Source of the DNA: Chenopodium formosanum
Taxonomy: Eukaryota > Streptophyta > Magnoliopsida > Caryophyllales > Amaranthaceae
Assembly: GCA_024500155.1 (NCBI GenBank)
Contig: CM044869.1
Span: forward strand, 45,153,898 to 45,217,897
Length of the DNA stretch: 64,000 bases
Direction: 5' to 3'
The notes under the pieces were generated by a model. That model did no database searches, had not been told where the DNA came from, and was given only the letters and a program-made list of their open reading frames with translations. Position 1 is the stretch's first letter. Each line of letters begins with the position of its first letter. Made by a program: the position numbers and the translations under genes. Below, piece after piece: positions 45,601-56,257 of this stretch.

Positions 45601-48115
45601 ATGGATGAGAGGAGAGGTAAGGGATGTAAGGAGAATGGAGGAAAAAGTGGCATGCCTTTCTTTTAGAAGGAAAACATTTTTTACTCATGGGAGAACTATT
45701 TTTTATCTTTGGAAAAAAAATTTCATCCCTTTTCTAACCAAACAACGGAAAATGAGAAAATCATTTTCTTAGAAAATGTTTTTCATCAAAACAAACGGAG
45801 CCTTAATATTTTAAAATGAATTTAATCTTTTTTTGTGTTTTTAATATTATAAGGAAACTTGTCTCATCAAAGTTTCCCTTTATCTTCTTTTTCTTCTTTG
45901 GGATTTTTATAATTTTCCTTTCTTTTATTTACTTTCTTTTTTGGGGAATTTTCAAAATTTATTTTCTTTTTTGGGGGGAATTGTCAAACTTGCCTCTATT
46001 TGTTTCTTTTTTTTTTTTTTTTTTTTTTTCGGAATTTTCACGTTGAGAATTTTCTAATTTTCTTTTTTCTATTTCGTTTTGTTTTCTGTTTTTGGGAAGA
46101 AAGTCGGATACCCTGCACTTATGAAATAAAAACTAGCATTTAGCTCGTGTAATGCAGGGGTTAAACTTGTTAGTTAAATGTTTGCCAATTCCAAGATCAA
46201 TTTGGATCCTTAAGGAGTAAAATGGCCGCTAAAACCTTAACCGAACATTTTTCAACACGTGAACCGATGAAAAAATTGAATTGGGTTGCAATTTACAATT
46301 TATAACAACTTTTGGGATGCAATTTGCAATTTTTTTTTAAATGGCTACAATTTGCAAAATACTAACATTAAATGGCTACAATTTACAAATTTTCCAAAAA
46401 GGAAATGGAGGAAGTAATAAAATACAGCCGCAAAAGAAAAGTGGAGTAAGTAATAAAATACGGAGGGGGTAGTTAAATTTTCTATCTATTTATCTATTAT
46501 ATTATCTACAAATTACATTTGCTATCAATTATTTAGCTATGTTAAAAGTTCTTAGACCTTTGAAGTAAGTATGAATTACATTTGAATACTTGTTGTGTAC
46601 ACAGAAATACATATTTACAAATAATAAACCATCATGCATTGGGCTTAAGATTACCTGTTAGATTGTTCTCATCAGATTGTGCAGTAATTAGCAATTAGCT
46701 GGGCCAAAAGTCTAGCAATAAATTAAGAGTTTTGAACTAATAAACATCAACATCACTTATAAGTACATTGTATCCCAGCTTGCCTCTAATCACTTTGGCT
46801 AGTAAACAGGAGAAGAAAAATCCTTAATTATCTTACTGTATTTTCAATTATACCTTCATCCAAACCTCACTGCTTACACGAAATTCTGGTTTTGTGAAGG
46901 AACACGAGACATGGGTAAGCTCTCTTCTATTCTCATCTTACCTCTCTCATGCCTCCCTCTAGAAGGACCACCATGTCTGTCATCCTTTACTCTCTCTCTC
47001 TATATTATACCACCAAAGTCTTAAAAATGTTGTTACCACTCTAGGGGGGATACATAGTAATATTCTTTTAGGGTGTAGCTTCGGTTGTTATTCCACATGT
47101 CAATACTTGGGATGAGGAATTTCATCAATATTCCATTTTAATACGGGCCGTTGAGAATTTGAAAATCTATGTCATTCCAGCTTCTCTCATGAGTCTAATC
47201 TGATTTCGACAATTTAATATCCATTTCTTCCTGAATTTCTCTATGTTTTGCTTAGTGAGACACTGAGACACGAAGGATATGGCAAGGGGAAAAAAATGTT
47301 TTAGCTATCTGAAAAAACTACTACATTGGGGTCTGGAGGAATAAAAAGTGCCACCATGAAGTCAAATTGGTAATATTGTGTGACACTCCATCTCATGTTT
47401 ATATTTTTGGCATATTGGGAATCAAGAGCTGTTCCTGCATGCCCAACTTTTCTGTATAGTCACTTTGCTTTGACTTTGGGCTCTAAGAATTTGCTATTTC
47501 TTATTCACTTTGCTTCTTATAGAGTTAAACTTGAATAATGTGATTTTAATGAGATATAGACCTTCAACAGTTGCCTGTTTTGTGTTGCTGACGTTACAAC
47601 CAAGTGTTGCCTGCTCTTTGTCCAAGGAGAGAGTGTATTTTGGAAGAACTGATCCTTCTCTAGCACTGCTATTTTACCTTTCCAAGGCCTACTTTTCTGC
47701 TTTGAAGCCCTAAGCATTCAGAGCTTACCACATAATATATTGCCAGTTTACCACAAAGCAAAGCCCTAGGATTTATAAGTTGACTATAAATGTTAATTGA
47801 AGTTTATACTTTTGTATTTCTCTACTGTATTTGGAAGGCCCTTGAAAGAGGCAATTCTTCTCTTTGGCTACATGAAGATCAAATCTTCTGCCACTTCAAG
47901 AACTGTGAAGATGATTTTTCTCCCTAGGTATTAGAGTTAATCAATTGATTGTTAGTAAAATTGGATAGTTTTGTCTCCTAACTGTTAGATCACTACTTTT
48001 GCAGGTTGTATTTCAATACATGGCTCGGCGTTCTCCTCTTAGGATTGATGATTTGCTAGGATCCATCAACTCACAAAGTGACCAAGAAAATAAAGATGTT
48101 GAAATGTCAGGCTGA
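39621..48115 (+). CDS. SNUPN: Snurportin-1 homologue (snRNP nuclear import adaptor), 7 exons, 428 aa
   Basis: Exons 39621-40006, 40728-40914, 40993-41243, 41376-41490, 42018-42110, 43743-43886 and 48005-48115, all with GT/AG introns and an open frame throughout. Residues 1-65 are a basic importin-beta-binding-like segment (RRAYKRPAISDQQKRRELSL) and an acidic stretch follows. From residue 130 comes the trimethylguanosine-cap-binding domain: ARPAGKRCFVV, SYCILDCIFHEVDQTYYVID, CWAGYSLYDCNAEFRFFWLN, SQYHRFRFTPVPV, VPYVKDGLLFYNK, and FVDGKLEKADLQF near the end. Snurportin carries m3G-capped spliceosomal snRNPs from cytoplasm to nucleus through importin beta. Intron 6 is 4118 bp and intron 5 is 1632 bp, both with inserted repeats. 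The end (EMSGstop) is short and acidic. Confidence 0.95.
42340..42600. repeat. Possible tRNA-related SINE with a 21-G run in SNUPN intron 5
   Basis: The segment has an A-box-like agtggtggtagagat and a B-box-like gttcgaaccct, separated by a run of 21 G (42404-42424) and ggcggggggcgc. This order and spacing recall tRNA-derived SINEs, with the G run expanded in between. No target duplication was defined, so it could be chance. Confidence 0.35.
43110..43180 (+). repeat. SINE/RTE-type retroposon 3' tail in SNUPN intron 5
   Basis: The phrase gttagccgaccccaaatcat followed by aataaggctgttgttgtt is the characteristic 3' end shared by plant Au-like SINEs and RTE LINEs (a short hairpin, then TTG repeats). 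Only the tail is recognised; the upstream part is unclear. Confidence 0.5.
45453..45802. mobile_element. Tourist-like MITE (350 bp) in SNUPN intron 6
   Basis: Flanked by TTA on both sides (45450-45452 and 45803-45805), the target preference of PIF/Harbinger MITEs. Terminal repeats: GGTTCCCGTTTGTTTTAATA and, inward from the right, GGCTCCGTTTGTTTTGATGA, both continuing AAAACATTTT and AAAATGATTTT. No coding capacity. Intron 6 otherwise contains simple pyrimidine-rich tracts (45300-45450, 45820-46090) and nothing recognisable. Confidence 0.85.
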
Positions 48116-48583
48116 GAAAAATCCACAAAAGCCAACTATGTCATTCTTTAACGGCTTAACGTTAGCCTGGTTGAGAAAAGTTGATGCAGCAAGTCATTTT
48201 CTACGATCACGGTCTTCTCGGTCAGAAAGAATAACGTGAAGGCTGCCTTGTGCTATCTGTTGGTTTGCCACTGAGATTTACTCCTAGTTTGAGTATGATG
48301 AAGGATGATCATCAATAATACTTCTGAGATAATTTTCACCGTTAGCCTCATTTGCTACTCAGGAAGGTTCTGACGTTCTGTGATCCTTTTCCTTACATCT
48401 TATGCTGAAATTTTGTTGTTGTAGAGATGTCAATTAAGTTCAACTATATTCAGGTGAAAAGTCATTCCATTATTTTTCGGAACGGTTCAAGTCATATTCA
48501 GATTGATGTTATATTATTATATTAATGATAAATCAGTCAATGCTTGTCAATTTGGTGGAGTTCACGAATTCAATTGTTTTGTA
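48116..48583 (+). other. SNUPN 3' untranslated/downstream region
   Basis: No gene. It begins right after the stop codon and ends at the first Stowaway-like MITE. AT-rich stretches such as tatattattatattaatgat (48508-48528) could serve in 3'-end formation, but no polyadenylation site can be fixed from sequence alone. Confidence 0.5.
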
Positions 48584-48968
48584 CTCCCTCCGTCTCCGAA
48601 AGAACGACCCATTTGGGTTGATTTTCGGGTATTAAGAAACTTAATTTGCAAGTACAAATGTATGGGAAAACACAAGTCAACAATAATTTGCAATTAATAC
48701 CTAGAGAGAAAAAATGAAGAGGGAGAAAGAGGGGGACAGAAAAATTAACAGTGGCAGGAAAGAGAATAAAAGTTTAGAAATTTAGAGAAATGGCACAAAG
48801 ATCTAAAAAAAATACAAGGGTAAAATAGGGAGAAAGAACTACATGACAAAAATATTTGAGGATATATTGGTAATTTTGTGATTTTAATAGTTGTTGGGAA
48901 AAACAAATGGGTCATTATTTTTGGGACTGAAATTAGACTATGGATCGTTCTTTCGGGGACGGAGGGAG
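48584..48968. mobile_element. Stowaway-like MITE, copy 1 (385 bp)
   Basis: Begins CTCCCTCCGTCTCCGAAAGA and ends with the matching TTTCGGGGACGGAGGGAG, flanked by TA on each side (48582-48583, 48969-48970), the duplication of Tc1/mariner-type MITEs. The left arm (gaacgacccatttgggttga) matches the right arm of copy 2 in inverted orientation. Confidence 0.9.
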
Positions 48969-49094
48969 TAAGTATATTTTATGAGTAATGTATATTCTAG
49001 TGTTACTGTAAAATAACTTATCTTTTGATCATCCATATCTTTTTTAAGGAGTATGTATAAACATAAATATATTTTTCTTAAAAAAAAGTTGATA

Positions 49095-49483
49095 CTCCCT
49101 CCGTTTACGAAAGAATGACCCATTTGGCCTAATTTCAGTCCCAAAAAGAATGACTCATTTGTTTTTCCCAACAACTATTGAAATCACAAAATTACCAATA
49201 TATCCTCAAATATTTTTGTCATGTAGTTCCTTCTCCCTATTTTACCCTTGTATTTTTTAGATCTTTGTGTCATCTCCTCTCTAAATTTCTACACTTTTTT
49301 TCTCTCTCCTGTCACCATTAATTTTTCTGTCTCCCTCTTTCTCTCTCTTCATTTTTTCTCTCTAGATATTAATTGCAAATTATTGCTGACTTGTGTTTTC
49401 CCGTATATTTGTACTTGCAAATTAAGTTTCTTAATACACGCGAAATCAACCCAAATGGGTCGTTCTTTTGGAGACGTAGGGAG
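49095..49483. mobile_element. Stowaway-like MITE, copy 2 (389 bp), inverted relative to copy 1
   Basis: Begins CTCCCTCCGTTTACGAAAGA and ends GAGACGTAGGGAG, with TA flanks (49093-49094, 49484-49485). Read in reverse complement it follows copy 1 closely over its whole length, so the two form an inverted pair separated by 126 bp. Confidence 0.9.
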
Positions 49484-49485
49484 TA

Positions 49486-49869
49486 TTATTTATGAAACTA
49501 CACTTTGAGATGTTGTCAATGTTTGGCTCATATTACCCCCAATTTAATACTTTTGATGAGTAAACTTCAATGTTTGCTCTTCTGCTCTCTTAAACATTCT
49601 TTTTAGTTATATGAAAAACATATAAATATAAAGGATATAGTACTATTTTAAATTCTTAATAAACTTGGAATGCAAATTAAGTGGCAAACTTGTAACTAAT
49701 CGTTTAATGAGTTTTTCCCTTGATTTGCATATTCGTTTACTAGTATCAAAATTGACTAGGGCCTTGCTCAGATAAAAGCCTGTTCAAGCCATTTTATAAT
49801 GCTGGTTATCATCAAAGTAGCGAGCCATCGAGGGAAAGAAGGCTACGAGTTTTTTATATAACTTTTTTT

Positions 49870-49918
<49 letters not shown>

Positions 49919-50057
49919 GAAGTTCTATTTGTCAAGGCTGCGAATTCGGAACCAAAAATTTTGATCGATTGAAATTGGAACAACATGGGGAAGCATTTTA
50001 GAGATGAAGGTCCCATACAAGCACCCTTCTCTATATAGCTGGTGTCTGAAAAGTTCT
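49486..50057. other. Convergent intergenic segment with a TA microsatellite
   Basis: Gene-free. A (TA)n run spans about 49875-49915. The segment up to 50057 is the left-hand flank of the LINE insertion. Because the LINE lies only 130 bp beyond the phosphatase stop codon, this sequence was probably that gene's 3' region before insertion. Confidence 0.6.
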
Positions 50058-50138
50058 GTGAAATCTATTTTTATTTTATTTTTTTTTGACAAAAGAACTA
50101 TCAAAGAAAAATACAAACTACAACAGAAAGAGACAAAA

Positions 50139-53100
50139 TTAGAAATGAAAAAACAACAACTGCCGTCGTCGAGCACAACCAGCTAACCAATGAGCCGGAG
50201 AAACCCAGGACCGAGGAACCTTACGAAGGTCGCACACCAAAAACGACTCAACAACCGCCCGCAATTCTAGAATGAGCCACCAAACCGAAATGTCCATTGG
50301 ACCTGAACTTAGAAACAAAGAAAGGAGGGTTACACAATCAGAATGAATTCGAATCTTCAAGAAACCTTTGTGAACCGCCGCCTGAAGACCCCATAAACAA
50401 GCTTGTAGCTCAGACTGTAATGCCGACCCAGACAAAAAGGCCCTACTACCTCCTCCCAGAACCTCCGAAGAACAAAGGTCACGGATAACCCAACCTGCCC
50501 CAGCCCTACCAGTGGAGCAATCCCAAGCTCCATCAATTATCAAACAAACCGTGGGACTTATACCAGGTAAACCCCTCAAACACGACCATGGATCACCTGA
50601 AAGCACATGCGAACCAGGCGAACAAGATCCCAATACAGATTTCTTCCAATCTTGAGACTGGACACAACGGTGGAACCAATCCTCAGCCAAACCTTCAATT
50701 GTCCTGGGCGACCAAACCGCATGTTTGAATCTTAACTGGTTCCGGGAAAGCCAAATAGCCTAAAGGATAGCAAATAAAGACATAATGCCCTTCCAAAATT
50801 TATGAGAATAAAACCGAGAAACGGTGTCAGCCAGCCAATCCCCGAACTGAGGGAACTGCCAAAGATCCCAAAAAACCCCCAACACTCCCAACCGCCATAA
50901 AGATCTCACAGCAGGGCAGTCTCTGAAGGTGTGCGACACCGCTTCCCACTCCCGATGGCAAAAGGCACAAACTGGGTCAACCGGACAACCTCGGGAATGC
51001 AGAAGGGATGCCATCGGAAGAACATCATGTAACAGTTTCCAGCCAAACACTTTCCACCGAGGAAGAATAGGAAGCCGCCAAAACCTCCGCCACCAGGTTG
51101 GTGTCAACCGGCTACCAAAACCAGGGGCCACAGGAGACTGGCAAAGAAAGGCATAAGCCGATTTGGTGGAGAAAACCCCATCTCTGGTGAACTTCCAGTA
51201 TACAAAATCATCCATTAGCCTCCCCGGCCGATCCAAAGAAAGAATCCTAGCAGCCGACTGAGAATCAAACAACCTATGAACAATCGAAGTATCCCACGCG
51301 TAAGAACGCGGAACAAGTAAAGAAGATACAAGAGTCGGTCTAACTGTCTCTGGCGGAAGATCCTTGAACTGAACCTGTCCACCAGGATCCCAAGAATCCT
51401 CTAAAATACGAACTCGAGAACCCGAACCAACCTTCCAAACTAACCCCTTAGACAAAACAGACATTCCTGAGAGAAGACCACGACAACCCCAAGAAGGGCG
51501 AGAAACCGAGGACGCAGCACCCCCTGCCAACGAAGGGTATTTAGCAAATAGAAGATGGGAAACCAACAACTGCGGGGATTGAATGAGACGCCAACTCTGT
51601 TTTGCTAATAAAGCAGAATTAAACGGTGCAAGACTACGAATACCCAAACCCCCCAGTCCTTTCGGAAGGTGCAGCAACTTAGAAGAACGAAGAGCCATCC
51701 CACGACTCGAATGAGAAGATTTCCACCAAATCCTGGCTAACAAATTGTCTACCCGAGAGCAAATAGATTCTGGAATTTGGAAAACAGACAAAATATGATT
51801 AAACGAGGCAAGGAGCACCGAGTTAATGATGATCAGCTTCGCCGTAGGGGAGAGGTGCATTGCAGCAAACACCTCAAGGCGTTTAACCACCTTATCTACA
51901 AGAAAACCAAACTCGGAACACTTACTACGACCCAAATCGACAGGAAGCCCCAGATAAATACCAAATCGTGATTCAGACCGAAGCTGTAAACACTTAGACA
52001 AATATGCTCGATAATCCTCCGGAGTATTTGGGCTAAACTTTACAAAAGATTTCTGCATATTAAGCATTTGTCCCGAGATAGCACAGAACTCAGAAAGAAT
52101 ATTCATCACTTGTTCACAAGCAGCCGGCGAAACCTGGAAGAACAAAAGAGAGTCATCCGCGAAGAACAGATGTGATATAGATGGAGCTCCCCTCAAAATT
52201 TTGATACCATGAAATAGCTCTTCCATCTCAGCTTTCCTCAGCATCGCAGAGAGCACTTCCATACAAAGAACAAATAGGCAGGGAGAAAGAGGATCCCCTT
52301 GACGTAAACCACACTGAGGATGGAAAGACTCGGAAGGAGCACCATTAACTAGCACTTGATACGACACTGTAGAAACACACTGCATGATTAAATGAATCCA
52401 ATAGGGAGGAAACCCAAAGACCTGAAGCACCCGGGATAAGAACTCCCAACTAACCCTGTCATAGTCTTTGTTCATATCCAGTTTCAGTGCCGCATAAAAT
52501 CGTTTTTTGGCTCTGGAAGCATTCATGAAAGAAATCAACTCATGTACCATCAAACAGTTATCTGACATTAGCCTACCAGGAATAAAGGCATTTTGGTAGT
52601 CCGAGACTAAATCTGGAAGTACACCACGCAATCGATGAGAAAGACATTTAGTAATGCATTTATAGACGACATTACAAAGGCCAATAGGACGGAATTGAGA
52701 AACAGACTCAGGGTGATCCACCTTCGGAATTAAAACCAAGAACGTACGATTCCAATCCTTAAGTAAATACCCATGTGCAAAAAAAAATTGAACAGCAGTG
52801 ATCACATGGTTTCCTACCTCATGCCAATAGCTTTTAAAAAACGCCGAAGAAAAACCGTCCGGACCTGGGGATTTGTCGTCTGCAATGCTGAACATAGCCC
52901 GCTTAATATCATCGGCAGAGAAAGGAGCTAGTAAGGACTGGCGATGCGTATCAGATAAAGACGGCAAATGAAGAGATTCCCAAGAAAACCGAGAAACAGA
53001 GGATTGAACCGAGGATGGGCATTGCGAGTCTCCACTATAGAGAGCCTTGTAGAAATCCAAGACAATCGAACGAATACCCCCCGCATCCGAAACCCAAGAA

Positions 53101-54238
53101 CCGTCATTATCCCGCAAACCCAGAATACAGTTTTTCCTCCTGCGAGCCTGAACAGTTGAAAAAAGTAAACGGGTATGCTCATCACCAAACGCATCCCATT
53201 TCAATTTGGCTCGCTGTTTCCAAAATAAAAAGGCCGCCTGAGCCGCAGCAATCTTCTCCATTCGCACTGTATGGAAAAGGCAACGGTCGTAACGAGAGTT
53301 AAGAACAACAGACGCTTGAGAAACATCAACAACCAAAGATTTCCAATCAATACCCCACATCTTCTTGTGAGTAACACACCAGGCTAACAAACGATGACGA
53401 AGAATACAAAGCCTTCGAGATAAAGAAAACATTCGAGAACCCGAAACATGTATTGCAAAGATAGACCTCACCATGTCTGCCACATCTGTAGATCTAAGAC
53501 ACCAGTTTTCAATTCTGTATGGCCTTTCACAAGTACCTGTAGAAAAAGAATCACTCAAAATAATAGCTGCATGATCAGAAAACAAAATAGGTTGGTGCTG
53601 AACAAAAGTAGCGGGCCTATCCTGTAACCAAAGAGATGTAGCATATGCTTTGTCCAATCTCTCAAAAGCAGGATCTGACACTATTCTCCCATTAGTCCAA
53701 GTAAAAATAGGTCCTGTAAAGGGAATATCTATTAGACCCATGTCTAATTTCCATTGTATGAAATCATGACGACCAGGAATATCCAAATTTCCCCCTACTT
53801 TATCCGATAAATATTCAACCTGGTTAAAATCGCCGACTAACACAACATTCGGATAAGTAGCTAAAATATCAGAGATATCTGACCATACCGTCATACGGTC
53901 AGAAACATGAGGCGCTCCATACAGAAAAAGGACATATTTTATTACCAAATTCTCCACAATCCGACACAATATTACATGCGGAGAAATCAAAATAGGATCA
54001 ATCACAACTGGGGAAAACCAAAATACACAAAGCCCACCACTAAGACCTACCGAATCTACACCCACAAAACCTGAATATGACAGGGAAGATAACTTTTGCA
54101 TTGCAGAATTTACACACACCATAGTTTCAGCTAAAAACACAATATCGACACCCTAGAGCGGACTAAGGATGCAATGTAAGGAACTTTAGGGGAGTCCGCC
54201 TGACCCAAACCCCTACAGTTCCAAGCCACAATCTTCAT
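50139..54238 (-). pseudogene. LINE ORF2: endonuclease, reverse transcriptase, zinc-binding, RNase H
   Basis: The start MKIVAWNCRGLGQADSPKVP at 54238 opens an APE-type endonuclease, as in other plant L1 elements. A frameshift at about 54145-54160 separates it from the remaining 1126-codon frame: VLVGDFNQVEYLSDK, FLFFSDHAAI-type endonuclease end (PILFSDHAAIILSD), then reverse transcriptase (KSPGPDGFSSAFF, LIPKVDHPESVSQFRPIGLC, ALKLDMNKDYDRVSW, QGDPLSPCLFVLCMEV, HLFFADDSLLFF with the FADD catalytic pair). A zinc-binding reverse-transcriptase-associated domain follows (WWRRFWRLPILPRWKVFGWK, CPVDPVCAFCHREWE). An in-frame TAG at 50761-50759 cuts off the last part, an RNase H (DGAWDCSTGRAGAGWVIRD, SELQACLWGL, IHSDCVTLL). 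Two lesions in about 4.1 kb. Confidence 0.93.
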
Positions 54239-55640
54239 CTACCTCCTGGTGGCCTTAAACGGGCAGCCACCAAGCCCTCAGAAGAAGAACCAGACCGAGA
54301 CATCTGAATTGGAGAAGAAGTACCGATCCCTTTACGGTTCTTAAAGGGAAGACAGACAAAATCCGAACCTTTATCCTCAAAACAACACAATAAAATTTTA
54401 GCAGAACTCGAAGACGATCTCTTCATAGGACCAACTGACTTCACCCATCCCCACTGTTTCCCATGATGTTTGAGTATATCCGACCCAACCCTCTTTACCA
54501 ACAATGGACGTCGTGCTAATCTCTTAAAAGGAGGATTCAGGTGTCGTAGAGAATGTAATATGTGTGAGGAGAATAACGGATTAATCATTTTGGGCTTAGA
54601 ATTGGGTGGGGGGTTTTAGAGGGAGAGAAATGGGATGGGGTTGGAGTGCGGGTAGGATTTCGAGGTGGAAGATTAATATGTTCTGTGGATTCAAAGTACA
54701 TTTTCCTCTTTTTTGGGGAGGAGAAGGGTGAATTATCCAACACAAAGGGCCTTTTTCTTAAGTGGGTACTCTGGGGTTTGGGTGGGACACTGGCTTTGAA
54801 AATACTCCTAAGAGTCACTCTAGATGTTCTATATTTTTCAGTCCTTTTTAGACCAATATTTGCATTGGAGAGATTATGATCCTGATCAAACGTTGACGTA
54901 CACAATCCAAACCTATCATCCACCAAAGAAGTAGGCCTGAGAGAGGTCAAAAGACAAGAATTCTTCTTATGTCCAACTCGATTACATCTAGAGCACATAA
55001 TAAACAGATTTTCATATCTGATATTAATCCATTTAAAATAGGAATTGCCAATGTCCAAGAAGAAACCTGGTAATAATGGTTCAAAGATATTAATTTGGAG
55101 CTTTACTCTAAGCAAGCATGTAATTGAACCTGGCAGGGGATCATCAACACACAGAATGTTCCCAGCCAAAGAGAGCATCGGTCTAACAACATCTATCTTG
55201 CATAGATTTAGAGGCACCTCATCAAGTTTAACCCATATAGCAGCCTTACTGAAATTGACAACCCGGATTGAGGCACCCGAAGTCCAAGGTTTGAACACTA
55301 GAAGAGCCGCCTGGTACGCCAAAGTTCCCTGCTCCAACATAGCATCTCTATCACTAGCATCTTCACATAGAAACAGAAAGGTATTGTTGAACTTCTGAAC
55401 TTTAATTTCCCCAAATCTTACCCACTGATATGACACCCAATCCTGAATTCGACGTTCGGAGAAGTGCCGATAGTCTACAAATTTCCCGAGAACTAGATGC
55501 CGATGGAAATTGGAGTATTGAGGTTTGTAACAGGACTGATTCCCTCTTGGATAGTTATTAAATTGAGCCGAAGTCATAATAATTAAACGAGGGATAGAGA
55601 CAATCAAGGAACTCGCAATCAAAAGAACTAGGAATAACAA
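54235..55640 (-). pseudogene. LINE ORF1: DUF4283-like RNA-binding protein with CCHC knuckle
   Basis: First frame 55640-54585 (351 aa) with a hydrophobic start, a DUF4283-like region (FNNTFLFLCEDASDRDAML, ALLVFKPWTSGASIRVVNF, AAIWVKLDEVPLNLC) and a zinc knuckle CSRCNRVGHKKNSC, followed by a basic Ser/Pro-rich tail. The next frame (54588-54235, 117 aa) reads like the usual C-terminus of such proteins (SSSEGLVAARLRPPGG) and ends on ORF2's ATG. A single frameshift near 54590 probably split one protein of roughly 465 aa. Both junctions show ATGA overlaps (54588-54585 and 54238-54235). ORF1 proteins bind LINE RNA. Confidence 0.8.
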
Positions 55641-56090
55641 GCAGAGCTATGAAAATAACAACCACAAAAAACAAAGCCTATGTTGACGCAGAGAACAAAA
55701 CCATTTAATTGAAAGTAACACTAAACTTTAATCTCAACCTTACGGAGTAGTAAAACTGATTAAGGACAAACCGTCGCCGCTGATATGGAATCGTCACCGG
55801 TGAACATGAAGAGCCGCCGGAGATTAACAACAAGCAGCAGCAAATTGAACTGAAGGTAAGAACACGGAACAGCGACTCAAACACCTCCAATTTATTTAAT
55901 AAAATTGGGGTTTCTGACCAAAAGAGTATAAAAGTTATGTAAATTTGGTGATTGAATTGAATAATTGAGCGGTGGAAATAAACGGTTGTCGGTGATTAAC
56001 GATGGTTGTGTTAAGGGCTCTAGTAATTTCCTAGAGAGAGAGGCTCTCTGCTAGAGAGAGAAAGTTTTTTGCAAGAAGCTAATTGGTATG

Positions 56091-56196
56091 CAATATCCTT
56101 TTGGTATGCAATTAATTCTTCAATAGCGGTGAAATCTAATTAAATGAGTATATGACTATCAATATCCTTTTGGTATGCAATTAATTCTTCAATAGC
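56091..56196. repeat. 37-bp direct duplication flanking the LINE 5' junction
   Basis: Positions 56091-56127 and 56160-56196 are identical (caatatccttttggtatgca...caatagc). The first copy lies between the LINE leader and the right target duplication; the second is in native flank. The shorter string ttggtatgcaat also occurs at the LINE edge itself (56083-56094). Confidence 0.9.
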
Positions 56197-56257
56197 CCTT
56201 TAAAATTTCCCAGTCATCAATTTTTTATATTGAATTTATGTCAAAGTTCCTGAAAAT

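Larger units (their letters stand above)
50068..56128 (-). mobile_element. L1-type LINE, nearly full length (about 6 kb)
   Basis: On the minus strand: 5' leader, ORF1 (55640-54235), ORF2 (54238-50139) and a tail that appears on the + strand as T-rich sequence from 50068. The 10-mer gtgaaatcta flanks both sides (50058-50067 and 56129-56138) as the target duplication. The true LINE 5' end is probably near 56085, because 56091-56127 is a copy of sequence found 69 bp further right (56160-56196), best read as filler made during integration. Both ORFs carry a few lesions but are otherwise long and readable, so the insertion is fairly young. Confidence 0.9.

Noticed and set aside
53015..53302. Plus-strand frames within the LINE
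   Set aside because: They are antisense shadows of the reverse transcriptase ORF2.
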